A stretch of 41,188 nt of DNA from CAZXEU01 sp964639665 (GTDB taxonomy: Bacteria; Bacteroidota; Rhodothermia; Rhodothermales; Bin80). The number at the start of each line of letters is the position of its first letter. Position 1 is the stretch's first letter. Positions 25,615-33,847 of this stretch are shown here, in pieces. The position numbers and the translations under genes are program-made. Where the stretch lies: contig CAZXEU010000007.1 of assembly GCA_964639665.1 (NCBI GenBank), positions 1 through 41,188 on the forward strand, in the 5' to 3' direction. The notes under the pieces are model-generated. The model did not search any database, had not been told where the DNA came from, and worked only from the letters and a program-made list of their open reading frames with translations.

Positions 25615-27363
25615 TCAGTTTTCCGGTTCGCGATTGCCGGTAATGGGCATCGCGCCAAATTCCGCAACAATCGCCTCGCCTTCGACACGATCTCCCGTGA
25701 TGGTAAGGCTGACAACCACAGGGCCCATTTCCGGCTCATCGAATGCAAACGAAACTCTACTTCCGACAATCTCGATGCTGCCCAAGGTCAACGCAGTGTC
25801 CGACAATTCGTGGGTGATGCTGCCCGACCACGCGCCCTGCTGTTCTTCAAGCACGAACTTGCCCCGGACATTTCCATCCGGGCTGGATACCACAAAGGAC
25901 CACGTACCTTCCACGACCACGCCTGCGCCGGCAGAATCGGCAGACGCAGCTTCGAATTCGAACTTTCGCCCGTACACGAAAACCATACGGACCTTGCTGC
26001 CTTCTTCAAAAACCGGACCGTCCGTCACAACCAGATTTGCCATCTTGCCCGCTTCCACCGTGCCCATGATCGCCGAGACGCCAAGTATGCCGGCGGGCCC
26101 CGTGGTAAGGGCGCCCAGCGCGGCTTCCTCGGGCAAACCGTGCTCGATCATCTTGCGGATATTTCCCTCAATGTCAGCGGACCTGGTATCCATCGTGGTA
26201 AATCCGATTTCCAGACCCGCTTCGTGCAACAGTGCCGCGTTGCCTACATGTCGCTGGTATTCCTTTTGCCGGCGTGCTTCGAGATTCTTCTTTTCCGCCG
26301 CTACGTCCAGATAAGACAGCGTTCGGAAGGAAGCGTCGTATTCCTGCTCCGCGACTCTCGGCAATTCTGCGGGCGCATCCGAAGGCGTGGGAGCCTCGGT
26401 GGCTTCCGGCTCCGGATGCGAAGTGGGCTCCTTTGGCAGGCCAAGTGTCAGCAGTAGCGGATGACCGGCCGTCGTAAGTACGTCCACAGCCGCATAGCTC
26501 TGCTCCAGGCCTGCAAGTACCAGGGAGAATCCCAGTTCTTCCTGAAGCGCAAGCGTGCGGTGCAGATCCAGCACACCTTCGGTTCTAAAGTAGACGGGCT
26601 GGGTGCCGTCTATTACCGGAAAAAGGGCATATTGCGCCGGGTCGTAACGCGGACGCTGCAGCCCTGTCGGATTGTCACTGTAAAGCCGCTCGATTTGCTG
26701 CGCCCGCCGGGCATCATGGTGCAATTGCCGCCACTTCGCCAGCACTGCCATATCTGTTCCCGGGTACATGCGGCGGGCCGGCGCGAGCTGGGCATAGGTA
26801 GAGGCGTTGCCTTTGACCACAAGGTCATTGGAGTTCCCATCCGTCAGGAGAATCACGGCGCCTTGTCCGGGAAGCATGCGCCCTCGCGGTACGACATGCG
26901 CTGCAGTGAAACCGATCGCTCTGAGATCCTGGATTCGCTTGTCAGATGCATCCAATAACGTGCGAACATCACGGTCGGGCTGAATTCCGGCTTCCGAATC
27001 AGGAGGATTGCCGGGATCATCCGGCCGCTCGGGATTCGGCTCGTCCTCGGGCTCGGGGACCCCAGCGTGCGAAAGCCCGTCGATGAACCCGGCGTAAACC
27101 GAGAGCGAATCGGCCGCGATGCGCTCGGCGTCAAACGGAATGTCCCCATCCGGCGCAACCGCCGCGATTAGGCCATCCCGGATCAGCACGGTGGCGCGCT
27201 CCAGCACCAGTCCCGGCGCCAGTACGACGCGGGCATTCTCCAACGCGTAGGTACGCGTGACATCCGGGAGGCGTTCGCCACTGTCAACCTGGGCATATCC
27301 TGGTCGGAAGCCTGCGAGCACTGCGGCGACGAGAATCGAGCATGCCAATCGGGCACTGGGCAT
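25615..27363 (-). CDS. Secreted amidohydrolase-family protein with extra beta-rich C-terminal domain
   Basis: This 582-residue first gene of the trio has a signal peptide ('MPSARLACSILVAAVLAGFRPGYAQ'). The strand-1 motif reads 'AGFIDGLSHAGV', so the first metal histidine is replaced by leucine and the second is kept. A Pro/Glu/Asp-rich insert ('EPEDEPNPERPDDPGNPPD') follows immediately. The barrel ends near residue 440 ('GKMANLVVTDGPVFEEGSKVRMVFVYG'). About 130 further residues form alternating short strands ('GTWSFVVSSPDGNVRGKFVLEE') resembling a lipocalin-like or transport-associated beta domain. Catalysis is doubtful without the first histidine. Its order at the head of the operon suggests it works with the intact second protein. 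Confidence 0.85.
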   Translation of the reverse strand: MPSARLACSILVAAVLAGFRPGYAQVDSGERLPDVTRTYALENARVVLAPGLVLERATVLIRDGLIAAVAPDGDIPFDAERIAADSLSVYAGFIDGLSHAGVPEPEDEPNPERPDDPGNPPDSEAGIQPDRDVRTLLDASDKRIQDLRAIGFTAAHVVPRGRMLPGQGAVILLTDGNSNDLVVKGNASTYAQLAPARRMYPGTDMAVLAKWRQLHHDARRAQQIERLYSDNPTGLQRPRYDPAQYALFPVIDGTQPVYFRTEGVLDLHRTLALQEELGFSLVLAGLEQSYAAVDVLTTAGHPLLLTLGLPKEPTSHPEPEATEAPTPSDAPAELPRVAEQEYDASFRTLSYLDVAAEKKNLEARRQKEYQRHVGNAALLHEAGLEIGFTTMDTRSADIEGNIRKMIEHGLPEEAALGALTTGPAGILGVSAIMGTVEAGKMANLVVTDGPVFEEGSKVRMVFVYGRKFEFEAASADSAGAGVVVEGTWSFVVSSPDGNVRGKFVLEEQQGAWSGSITHELSDTALTLGSIEIVGSRVSFAFDEPEMGPVVVSLTITGDRVEGEAIVAEFGAMPITGNREPEN

Positions 27364-27491
27364 GAGTACTGGTCCGGTTCTTCCTGATTGTTACGATCGG
27401 GCAATCTGACCCGCGCGACGGACCAGCCGGCCCTCCCTCGCATGGGCCTCCGCTGTCCGGCAGGCCGACAATTACAGCATTATGCGGCACA

Positions 27492-27511
27492 CTGTCAAGG
27501 CGTGGTGACAG
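27492..27511. promoter_or_regulatory. CTGTCA-N8-TGACAG inverted repeat upstream of the amidohydrolase operon
   Basis: A perfect 6-bp inverted repeat with an 8-bp spacer lies about 130 bp upstream of the first amidohydrolase ATG and about 70 bp beyond the stop of the AAA+ ATPase gene. It could be an operator of the operon, or a short hairpin ending the ATPase transcript (there is no T-tract). The surrounding 218-bp gap has no other recognisable feature. Confidence 0.25.
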
Positions 27512-27581
27512 GGTTGCTTGATTGCTTTCCGGCGCGAAAGTGCACTTCACGATGAACCGGCTTCCGCACGCGGTTGCAGAC

Positions 27582-29372
27582 TCAGGCCACCAGCGTCTTG
27601 AGGTCCGACAGGCGCTGCACCACCGCCTCCCGGTCAAGATGCCGATACTCTTCAGGCAGCAGCTCCCGGCTTGTGCATTCCACCACGGCCGACAGGGTTT
27701 GCAATTCCACCTCTACCGGATAGGTGGGGGGGATGAAATCTTCCACCACGGATTCAAGCATGTCCGGCGTGACCGGAGCCCCGGCGTCCTCGGACGCCGC
27801 GGCCCGGAACTTGGCGCGCGTAAGCAGCGCTTCCATATCCGCGCCACTGAGGGTGCGCTCGCCGTTCAGCAATTGTACGGGAATCTCGGACATGGAGAGC
27901 TCGACGCCGGTCCTTCGCATCATTACCTGCAAGAGTTCTTCACGGCCCTGCCTGGTTGTAGGATAGAAAAGGGCAATGTGCTCCTCGGCCCGGCCTTGAC
28001 GCTTCAGGTCAATCGGCATCAGGTCGGGACGGGCCGTAACCAGGAAAAAGAGGATGCGACCGCGGTGCCCTGGCATGCTCATGAACGAGGCGATCTGGCC
28101 GAAGACGCGCTTTGAAACGCCGGAATCACCCTGCGCGTCCCTGTTTCCGAGGGCCGCGTCGGCTTCATCAATCATGACGGCGATCGGTGGCATTGCCTCA
28201 AGAAGGTGGAGAATCTTCTCCAGATTCCCTTCCGTTTGCCCTTGCCACTGCGACCGGAAATTCTTCAACTTCACCATGGGGATTCCGATCTCCCCGGCAA
28301 AGCACGTTATGAGAAAGGTCTTGCCTGTGCCAACCGGGCCGCTGACGAGGTAGCCCATGGGCAAGACATCGGGCCTGTTGTTGCGGAGCGCACGCGCCGC
28401 GTCACGAAGGTGCTTCTTGGCTTCATCGTGGCCGGCCACCATGTCGAGATCGTACTCGGTCTCCACGAATTCCAGCATGCCGAAGGCCGCCTCCTCGATC
28501 ATTTCCTTCTTCAGCTCGGCAAGCTGCTCGAAGGTCATTCTGACGCGGTTTTCAATGACATCGGCGAGGATGGTTCGGAGTTGGGTGTAGCTGAGTCCCG
28601 CAGTATTGGTAGCCAGTACTTCAATCGGAATGCCGGCGAGGTCCTCGAATGAAGTGCCCTTTGAGGCTGCGTACCATCGGGCAAGGTCCAGCCTGTCTTG
28701 CTCGACAGGGAGAGGTATGTTGATCTCCGCGGTCCATGGGCTTTGGACATGCTGCTGATTCAGGTCGCTGAGATTTTCAGCAACCAGACACACCGTGAAA
28801 TCACTCTTCAGAAATAGCTGGTCGTGGGCCCATCGCTGCAAGAAAACGAGTGCGTTTCGGTCCTCGGACGAGTACATCGAAGCCTCGGCCATGGGAATGA
28901 TGGTCTCGGCAAAGTCAATAATGCAGGCGATCCGCTTCCCCTGGCCAATGCGAATCCGGAAGAAGTTGTCCAGGAGGGAAAAGACACGAACGGGGTCCTT
29001 TGGCATTCGCTGCGCAAATGCGGTTCCGAATATCGTGTCGTAGCCGGACACAGCCCTGTTGAAGTCCCGTTGCGATTCTTTGTTGGTAAAGTGAATGCCT
29101 GCAGACCGGTCGTACAGGATCACGATATCACGAGAGGCGAACAGATCTCCCGTCAGGAATTCGGTTAGCGTGACATACTCCGGTACGTCCTGCGGACCTA
29201 CGGTACGAACAAGGTCGCGCACATTGCCGTGCAGGATAAACTGGTTTAGCGTCTTCGTGAAGTACTTGCGCGCCAGCTCCCGAGCCCAGGCAGGGAATCG
29301 GTCGGCACCTGACGCCCCCGGTTCCGAGCCCGATGTGGATTCCTCGATTTGCGTTGTCGGAAGATCAGCCAT
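27582..29372 (-). CDS. Ycf46-like AAA+ ATPase
   Basis: This 596-residue ATPase has two AAA-like modules. The N-terminal one (about 60-280) has lost the P-loop but keeps strands such as 'RIACIIDFAETIIP'. The C-terminal one (about 310-500) is complete, with Walker A 'GPVGTGKT' (345-352), Walker B 'AVMIDEAD' (398-405) and sensor block 'LVTARPD'. This inactive-plus-active arrangement is that of Ycf46/CbbX-related proteins of cyanobacteria and other bacteria, which lack a protease domain and are thought to remodel proteins; Ycf46 has been tied to carbon metabolism in cyanobacteria. It follows the fructose-bisphosphate aldolase gene by 45 bp on the same strand, suggesting co-expression. The substrate is unknown. 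Confidence 0.82.
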   Translation of the reverse strand: MADLPTTQIEESTSGSEPGASGADRFPAWARELARKYFTKTLNQFILHGNVRDLVRTVGPQDVPEYVTLTEFLTGDLFASRDIVILYDRSAGIHFTNKESQRDFNRAVSGYDTIFGTAFAQRMPKDPVRVFSLLDNFFRIRIGQGKRIACIIDFAETIIPMAEASMYSSEDRNALVFLQRWAHDQLFLKSDFTVCLVAENLSDLNQQHVQSPWTAEINIPLPVEQDRLDLARWYAASKGTSFEDLAGIPIEVLATNTAGLSYTQLRTILADVIENRVRMTFEQLAELKKEMIEEAAFGMLEFVETEYDLDMVAGHDEAKKHLRDAARALRNNRPDVLPMGYLVSGPVGTGKTFLITCFAGEIGIPMVKLKNFRSQWQGQTEGNLEKILHLLEAMPPIAVMIDEADAALGNRDAQGDSGVSKRVFGQIASFMSMPGHRGRILFFLVTARPDLMPIDLKRQGRAEEHIALFYPTTRQGREELLQVMMRRTGVELSMSEIPVQLLNGERTLSGADMEALLTRAKFRAAASEDAGAPVTPDMLESVVEDFIPPTYPVEVELQTLSAVVECTSRELLPEEYRHLDREAVVQRLSDLKTLVA

Positions 29373-29417
29373 CTCTACCGGGGCACGTCAACAGACCGGC
29401 TTTGATCGGATTCCTGA

Positions 29418-30551
29418 CTATGCAACCGTCACAGACTTGTCCAGATAGACGTTCTGGATAGCATTCAGGATGCCGATGCCTTCCTGCATGGGCCGCTGGA
29501 AGGCCTTCCGCCCGGAAATCAGCCCCATTCCTCCGGCCCTCTTGTTGACTACAGCCGTCGTGACGGCCTGCAGGAGGTCATTGGCGCCCGAGGCTCCGCC
29601 GGAATTGATCAGGCCGCATCTTCCCATATAGCAATTCGCTACCTGATAGCGGGTTAGATCGATCGGATGGTCTGATGCGAGCGTTGTATAGATGCGCTCG
29701 TCGAATTTGCCGTAACGGGCGCCGCCCTGGTTAAGCGCGGCATAGCCGCCGTTGGAAGTGGGTTGCTTCTGCTTGATTATATCGGCCTCAATGGTGACGC
29801 CAAGGTGATTGGCCTGTCCCGTCAGGTCCGCTGACGCCTCGTGGTTGACGCCGTTGACCTTGAATACGCTGTTGCGTACGTAGCACCAAAGGATGGTGGC
29901 CATCCCAAGTTCATGTGCACGAGCGAACGCCTCTGTCACTTCCTGCAATTGCCGATTCGAGTCAGAAGAGCCGAAATAGATAGTGGCACCAACGGCTACG
30001 CATCCCATGTCCCAGGCATTGTCGATACTTGCAAACAGGATTTGATCATGCGTGTTGGGATAGGAGAGCAGTTCGTTGTGGTTGAACTTCAGAATGAACG
30101 GGATCTTGTGGGCATACTTTCGGGCCACCGAACCGAGTACGCCGAACGTGGAGGCCACCGCGTTGCAGCCTCCCTCGATCGCGAGGCGGACAATGTTCTC
30201 CGGGTCAAAGTAAATTGGATTCTTGGCGAAGGATGCCCCGCCCGAATGCTCGATTCCCTGATCCACGGGGAGAATGGAGAGATAGCCGGTGCCGGCAAGG
30301 CGGCCACTTCCAAACAGCGTCTGCAGGGCGCGCAGCACGCGAGGATTGCGATCAGAGCCTCCCCATACCTCATCCACAAAATTCGGCCCCGGCAGGTGCA
30401 GGTTCTCCTTGGGGATGGTCCGGCACTTATGGGCAAGGAGCTCGTCGGCAGAGCCCCCCAGGATGTCGGCTGTCGACTGTAAGGCTACATCTAGCATCTG
30501 TCTTTGGGGAAAGTGATTGAGTGCAATCCGGACGGTGGGTGTGGTTTCCAT
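29418..30551 (-). CDS. Class I fructose-bisphosphate aldolase (FbaB/DhnA type)
   Basis: This 377-residue, metal-independent aldolase cleaves fructose-1,6-bisphosphate in glycolysis or runs in reverse in gluconeogenesis. The barrel includes 'ILPVDQGIEHSGG', 'PFILKFNHNELLSYPN', 'DMGCVAVGATIYFGS', 'LWCYVRNSVFK', the probable Schiff-base lysine in 'EADIIKQKQP', and the phosphate-binding 'LINSGGASGANDL'. The 'SGRKAFQRPM' block near the C-terminus matches the DhnA-type group. The ATG at 30551 was chosen over a TTG at 30569, which adds six unconserved residues. It is the first gene before the Ycf46-like ATPase. The family is secure; the gene name fbaB is likely but not certain. Confidence 0.92.
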   Translation of the reverse strand: METTPTVRIALNHFPQRQMLDVALQSTADILGGSADELLAHKCRTIPKENLHLPGPNFVDEVWGGSDRNPRVLRALQTLFGSGRLAGTGYLSILPVDQGIEHSGGASFAKNPIYFDPENIVRLAIEGGCNAVASTFGVLGSVARKYAHKIPFILKFNHNELLSYPNTHDQILFASIDNAWDMGCVAVGATIYFGSSDSNRQLQEVTEAFARAHELGMATILWCYVRNSVFKVNGVNHEASADLTGQANHLGVTIEADIIKQKQPTSNGGYAALNQGGARYGKFDERIYTTLASDHPIDLTRYQVANCYMGRCGLINSGGASGANDLLQAVTTAVVNKRAGGMGLISGRKAFQRPMQEGIGILNAIQNVYLDKSVTVA

Positions 30552-30646
30552 GTCCGCAATGGGCAACAAACTAAAAACGCCTCACATCACCGTGTGTGCC
30601 TGCGCAGCCAAGAAGCCTTGAATTGCGGATGCGCTGCGGGACGCGG

Positions 30647-31699
30647 CTACGCATAGGAGACCCTCAGCTGCGGCGGAATGCTCTCCGGACAGTCCAAATA
30701 GCCGGCGATTTCCCGACCGATGAGAGCCGAAAACATGATCCCTTTTGAGCCCATTCCGGTAAGCACCCAGAGCCCTTGGCTGTCAGCTATAGGGCCAACC
30801 ATTGGAAGCCGTGTGCCGGGAACCGTTACTCTAGCTCCTGCAAACTGCTCCAGCACCGGGGCTCGAGTCAAGGCCGGCACCATCACGGTCGCCTCATTGA
30901 GGATAGCGCGCGACTGGGCGAGGGAAGGCTGCAGGTCGGCGAAACCTCGCTCGTACGTTGTGCCGACGATCACGGTGCGCCCGGCGGGCACAACGTAGCC
31001 GCTACCGGTTAGGGGGACTTCAGTCCTGAGTGCGGGCGGGCGTCGACTGAGGACCAGCTGCCCCTTGTTGGTTTTCAGGTTAAGCTGCCGGAGCTTCCTG
31101 AAATGCCGAAACCCGTAACCCAGTGCGAATATGATAGTCCGCGCTCGAAAGCGGCCTCTTTCCGTGGATACGAAGCGCTCGCCGCCGCTTACACCCCAGG
31201 ATTGGACGCGCGTTTGCAGACAAATCTCGGCTCCATTCTGGCGAGCCGCTTCCAGTAGCGCATCCGTATATGCTCGTGCGTCGAGAGTACCTCCCTGTCG
31301 CACGAACAGGGCCCCGAGCGGAGCGTGGACTCCAGGAAATCGCTCGCGCACGGCGCCATGCGGAAGCCACGTCGCTGCGTCAGACAAGCGCGAGGCCAAG
31401 GCTTGAAAGTCTGACGCCTGCTCGGTGTCCAGGGCGCATCTCAGGACACCTCGCCCCTTGAAAAGCTGTGGGCAGCCTGCTGCCGCAAGGGTCTCGCACA
31501 GGGCTTCCAAGGCGGCAAATGCCTTCCAGACTACCCTTGCGTGCCGTCCTGCCAGCGGATTGACTATTCCCGCGGCGATCCTGGAGGAGCCGCCACCCGC
31601 ATCTATAAGAAGGAGTTGGCAGCGAGAAGACAGCCGGAATGCCGCCGTCGCCCCGGCCAGCCCGCCTCCTACTATAATGCAGTCATTGCGTGCGTTCAC
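30647..31699 (-). CDS. FAD-dependent oxidoreductase (DAO family)
   Basis: This 350-residue flavoprotein has the N-terminal dinucleotide fold 'CIIVGGGLAGATAAFRL' and the DAO-family blocks 'SSRIAAGIVNPLAGRH', 'GGTLDARAYTDALL', 'LNLKTNKGQLVLSRR' and 'GSGYVVPAGRTVIVGTTYE'. The C-terminal FAD-contacting 'LTGMGSKGIMFSALIGREIA' is also clear. The closest recognisable relatives are glycine oxidase (ThiO) and the C-terminal oxidase domain of MnmC, both of which oxidise a secondary amine. 'GIVNP.AGRHA' is especially MnmC-like, but there is no methyltransferase domain, so the substrate is open. The GTG at 31699 begins the fold immediately. It is divergent from the tRNA-Arg gene. Confidence 0.85.
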   Translation of the reverse strand: MNARNDCIIVGGGLAGATAAFRLSSRCQLLLIDAGGGSSRIAAGIVNPLAGRHARVVWKAFAALEALCETLAAAGCPQLFKGRGVLRCALDTEQASDFQALASRLSDAATWLPHGAVRERFPGVHAPLGALFVRQGGTLDARAYTDALLEAARQNGAEICLQTRVQSWGVSGGERFVSTERGRFRARTIIFALGYGFRHFRKLRQLNLKTNKGQLVLSRRPPALRTEVPLTGSGYVVPAGRTVIVGTTYERGFADLQPSLAQSRAILNEATVMVPALTRAPVLEQFAGARVTVPGTRLPMVGPIADSQGLWVLTGMGSKGIMFSALIGREIAGYLDCPESIPPQLRVSYA

Positions 31700-31748
31700 G
31701 GGCTCAGCAGAGGAACCGGCAGTATTTGGGATTCGTTTTTGCGATCAC

Positions 31749-31825
<77 letters not shown>

Positions 31826-31927
31826 TTTCCCGGTTTGCGCCCCTTGGAGCGGATATTCAGAATGATATTGGATGGGACGGGAGCGTGCTTTGCCTGCGAA
31901 ATGCGCGGAAATGCGCGGAGCCAGTCA

Positions 31928-33331
31928 CTACACGACAGGCCCCTTTAATTTCCAGGAAGCACCGCGTCCGCTTCCCGTACTCTCTACCAGCTTGATTTTC
32001 CGAAGAAGTGCGAGGTGCTCCTGGACGGTTCGACGGGCGGGTCGATTCCGAAGCAGACTTTCAATTGAAGAAATCGAAATGGGACCATGCGCGGCAAGGA
32101 TTTCCAGCAGTTCACGCTGGAGCGGGGTAAGGTCATGTGTGGCACGACTGGGTGCCACATAGGCACCAGGTCGAAAGCGCACTAGAACTGCTCCGGTTCG
32201 CTCTTCGAATTCGGGCGCAGGAAGTCCGGCTGCCGCAGCCAAGTCCACAATTCTCAACGTGCCCCGTCCCCAGGTCTCGATCAGACCGCGCCGGAAGAAC
32301 ACGCTTGCAATCAGCGGATTCCAGGGCCGGGACGAATGCGGTCGCATGAGATCGGCAGGAGTCTGGCCGAAAGGAAGCCGGCCTATACTTGAGATCTCCA
32401 GCCGGTCGTCAAAAATGGCGACGGAAACGGCTCCTGACCCCGTTGAATAATCTCGGTGACAAATGGCGTTGGCCAGTGCTTCACGCAGCGCCTCAAGCGG
32501 GTATAAGGGATCGTCGATTCTCTCGAAGAGGTCTGGCACTACGCGGCCCGCAACGGGGAGATGTTGCCGCAGGAATCGCTGAGCCTCGACCAAGAGATCA
32601 AAAGCATGCCCGTAGACTTGCCTGTTGTCTTCGAATACGTCCTTGGTTGTCCCGCGGAATCGGGCCAAACGCAGTACGCACTGCGTATAGTATGGGAGCA
32701 GTCTATCGGACAATCCAAATAGTGCCACTGCCGCGTTCAGAGGCCGTCCACTGCGAATGAGCCCCAGGCCCAGAAGCAGTCTCTTGGGGTCTCGAGTACC
32801 GGGTTCATCCATGCGACCTCGCCTGATCGCTTCGTCGACAGTTCGGGTAATCTCGGCGTGATCCAGATCCTCCAAGGTCAGTTCGTGGGTCGGCATGAGT
32901 TCCCACCGGCGAGTGGGATGCATGCGTTCCTCCAACAGACGCTCGTATTGTGCTTGCTGCATTACGCTTGTCGTTGGACCGATGCGCACGAATGGCTTCC
33001 CGCCCAAGGTGTACGGTGGGCTTCCTCCACTTGGAACGGAAAGAACAAGGACACCACGCGTGCCGCTCAATTCTACAAGTTCCGGGTCAAGAGGCGTGTG
33101 AGATTCAATCTGCCTCAGCTCCTGAACCAGCTTCTCGATGGTTCTTGAGGATACCTCCTGGCCGTGTATTTCACCTTGATCCGAAACGCCGAACAGCACG
33201 GATCCCCCTTTGCCGTTTAGCATTGCGCATACTGATTGAGCGGCCTTTCCCCGCTGGCCCGTGGATTTCTTGAATTCCACGGTCGCTGTTTCACCGCCCG
33301 CCACTATGGCTTCCAATTCTGCCTGCGTCAT
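31928..33331 (-). CDS. AlbA_2/Schlafen-type domain protein (putative transcriptional regulator)
   Basis: This is a protein of about 467 residues. The N-terminal AlbA_2 (Schlafen-like) domain is marked by 'GETATVEFKKSTGQRGKAAQSVCAMLNGKGGSVLFGVSDQGEIHG'. A middle ATPase-like C-terminal domain shows 'LYPLEALREALANAICHRDYS', 'IFDDRLEISSIGRLP' and 'IETWGRGTLRIVD', the GHKL-like block found in the so-called ATP-dependent DNA helicase/RecG-like regulators. A C-terminal winged helix covers about 400-460. Such proteins bind nucleic acid and are scattered accessory genes, some within defence loci. The ATG at 33331 puts the conserved domain at the N-terminus; upstream codons to 33406 look untranslated. 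It is isolated, with a gene-free region behind it. Confidence 0.85.
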   Translation of the reverse strand: MTQAELEAIVAGGETATVEFKKSTGQRGKAAQSVCAMLNGKGGSVLFGVSDQGEIHGQEVSSRTIEKLVQELRQIESHTPLDPELVELSGTRGVLVLSVPSGGSPPYTLGGKPFVRIGPTTSVMQQAQYERLLEERMHPTRRWELMPTHELTLEDLDHAEITRTVDEAIRRGRMDEPGTRDPKRLLLGLGLIRSGRPLNAAVALFGLSDRLLPYYTQCVLRLARFRGTTKDVFEDNRQVYGHAFDLLVEAQRFLRQHLPVAGRVVPDLFERIDDPLYPLEALREALANAICHRDYSTGSGAVSVAIFDDRLEISSIGRLPFGQTPADLMRPHSSRPWNPLIASVFFRRGLIETWGRGTLRIVDLAAAAGLPAPEFEERTGAVLVRFRPGAYVAPSRATHDLTPLQRELLEILAAHGPISISSIESLLRNRPARRTVQEHLALLRKIKLVESTGSGRGASWKLKGPVV

Positions 33332-33847
33332 TTCAGCATGGTCTGCTTCATTGATCGGTTTGCAACGAGCCCGTAGTGTTGTCTGTACATTATGCCTGAC
33401 GCACACAAGCGTTTCGCCGATATGGCTTCAGCCGGTGCAACGTGCGGTCGACTCGCGCCCCGGAGGTCTGAAAGGCCAAGGCTCCCCGCTAGGCAAACAA
33501 GGCCGCCGGATACGGGAGTTAGCGCATCCGAATCAATTTCTGTGCTGCTCCGGCAAGCCAACTGAGACCGAATCTCATTCTGAAACCCGGCCAGTTGTGC
33601 ACAAGCTGGATTGGCATGGATGGGCTTCCGCCCTAGTCCTGCACCACGCGATGCCAGGTAGCGAAACTTGTAAATCCATCGCGCCGGACATCAAGATCCT
33701 GGCATTCAACCAGCCGGCCTTGCGATTGAAACAGGCGCTATAATTGTTGTACGGTGCAGCCATTTTGGCCTCGAATGTCCCGCAACACCGGAAGCAGCAG
33801 GCTCTAAAGCTTGGTGGCAGCTTTGTGCCCTCCTTGCTCAGGCACCC
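33332..33847. other. 516-bp gene-free region
   Basis: Upstream of the AlbA-domain gene and downstream of the galactanase stop, I see no credible gene, RNA or repeat. Open frames are short and low-complexity. The AlbA-domain gene's promoter should lie near its right edge (33332 onward). A TATAAT at 33738-33743 points along the plus strand at nothing recognisable. Confidence 0.5.

Noticed and set aside
33721..33732. ATTGAAAC-like string reminiscent of a CRISPR repeat end
   Set aside because: It occurs once, with no repeat-spacer periodicity nearby and no cas genes.
33261..33743. Plus-strand frame of 160 codons in the gene-free region
   Set aside because: It partly overlaps the AlbA-domain gene in antisense, has low-complexity composition and no ribosome site or similarity that I can recognise.
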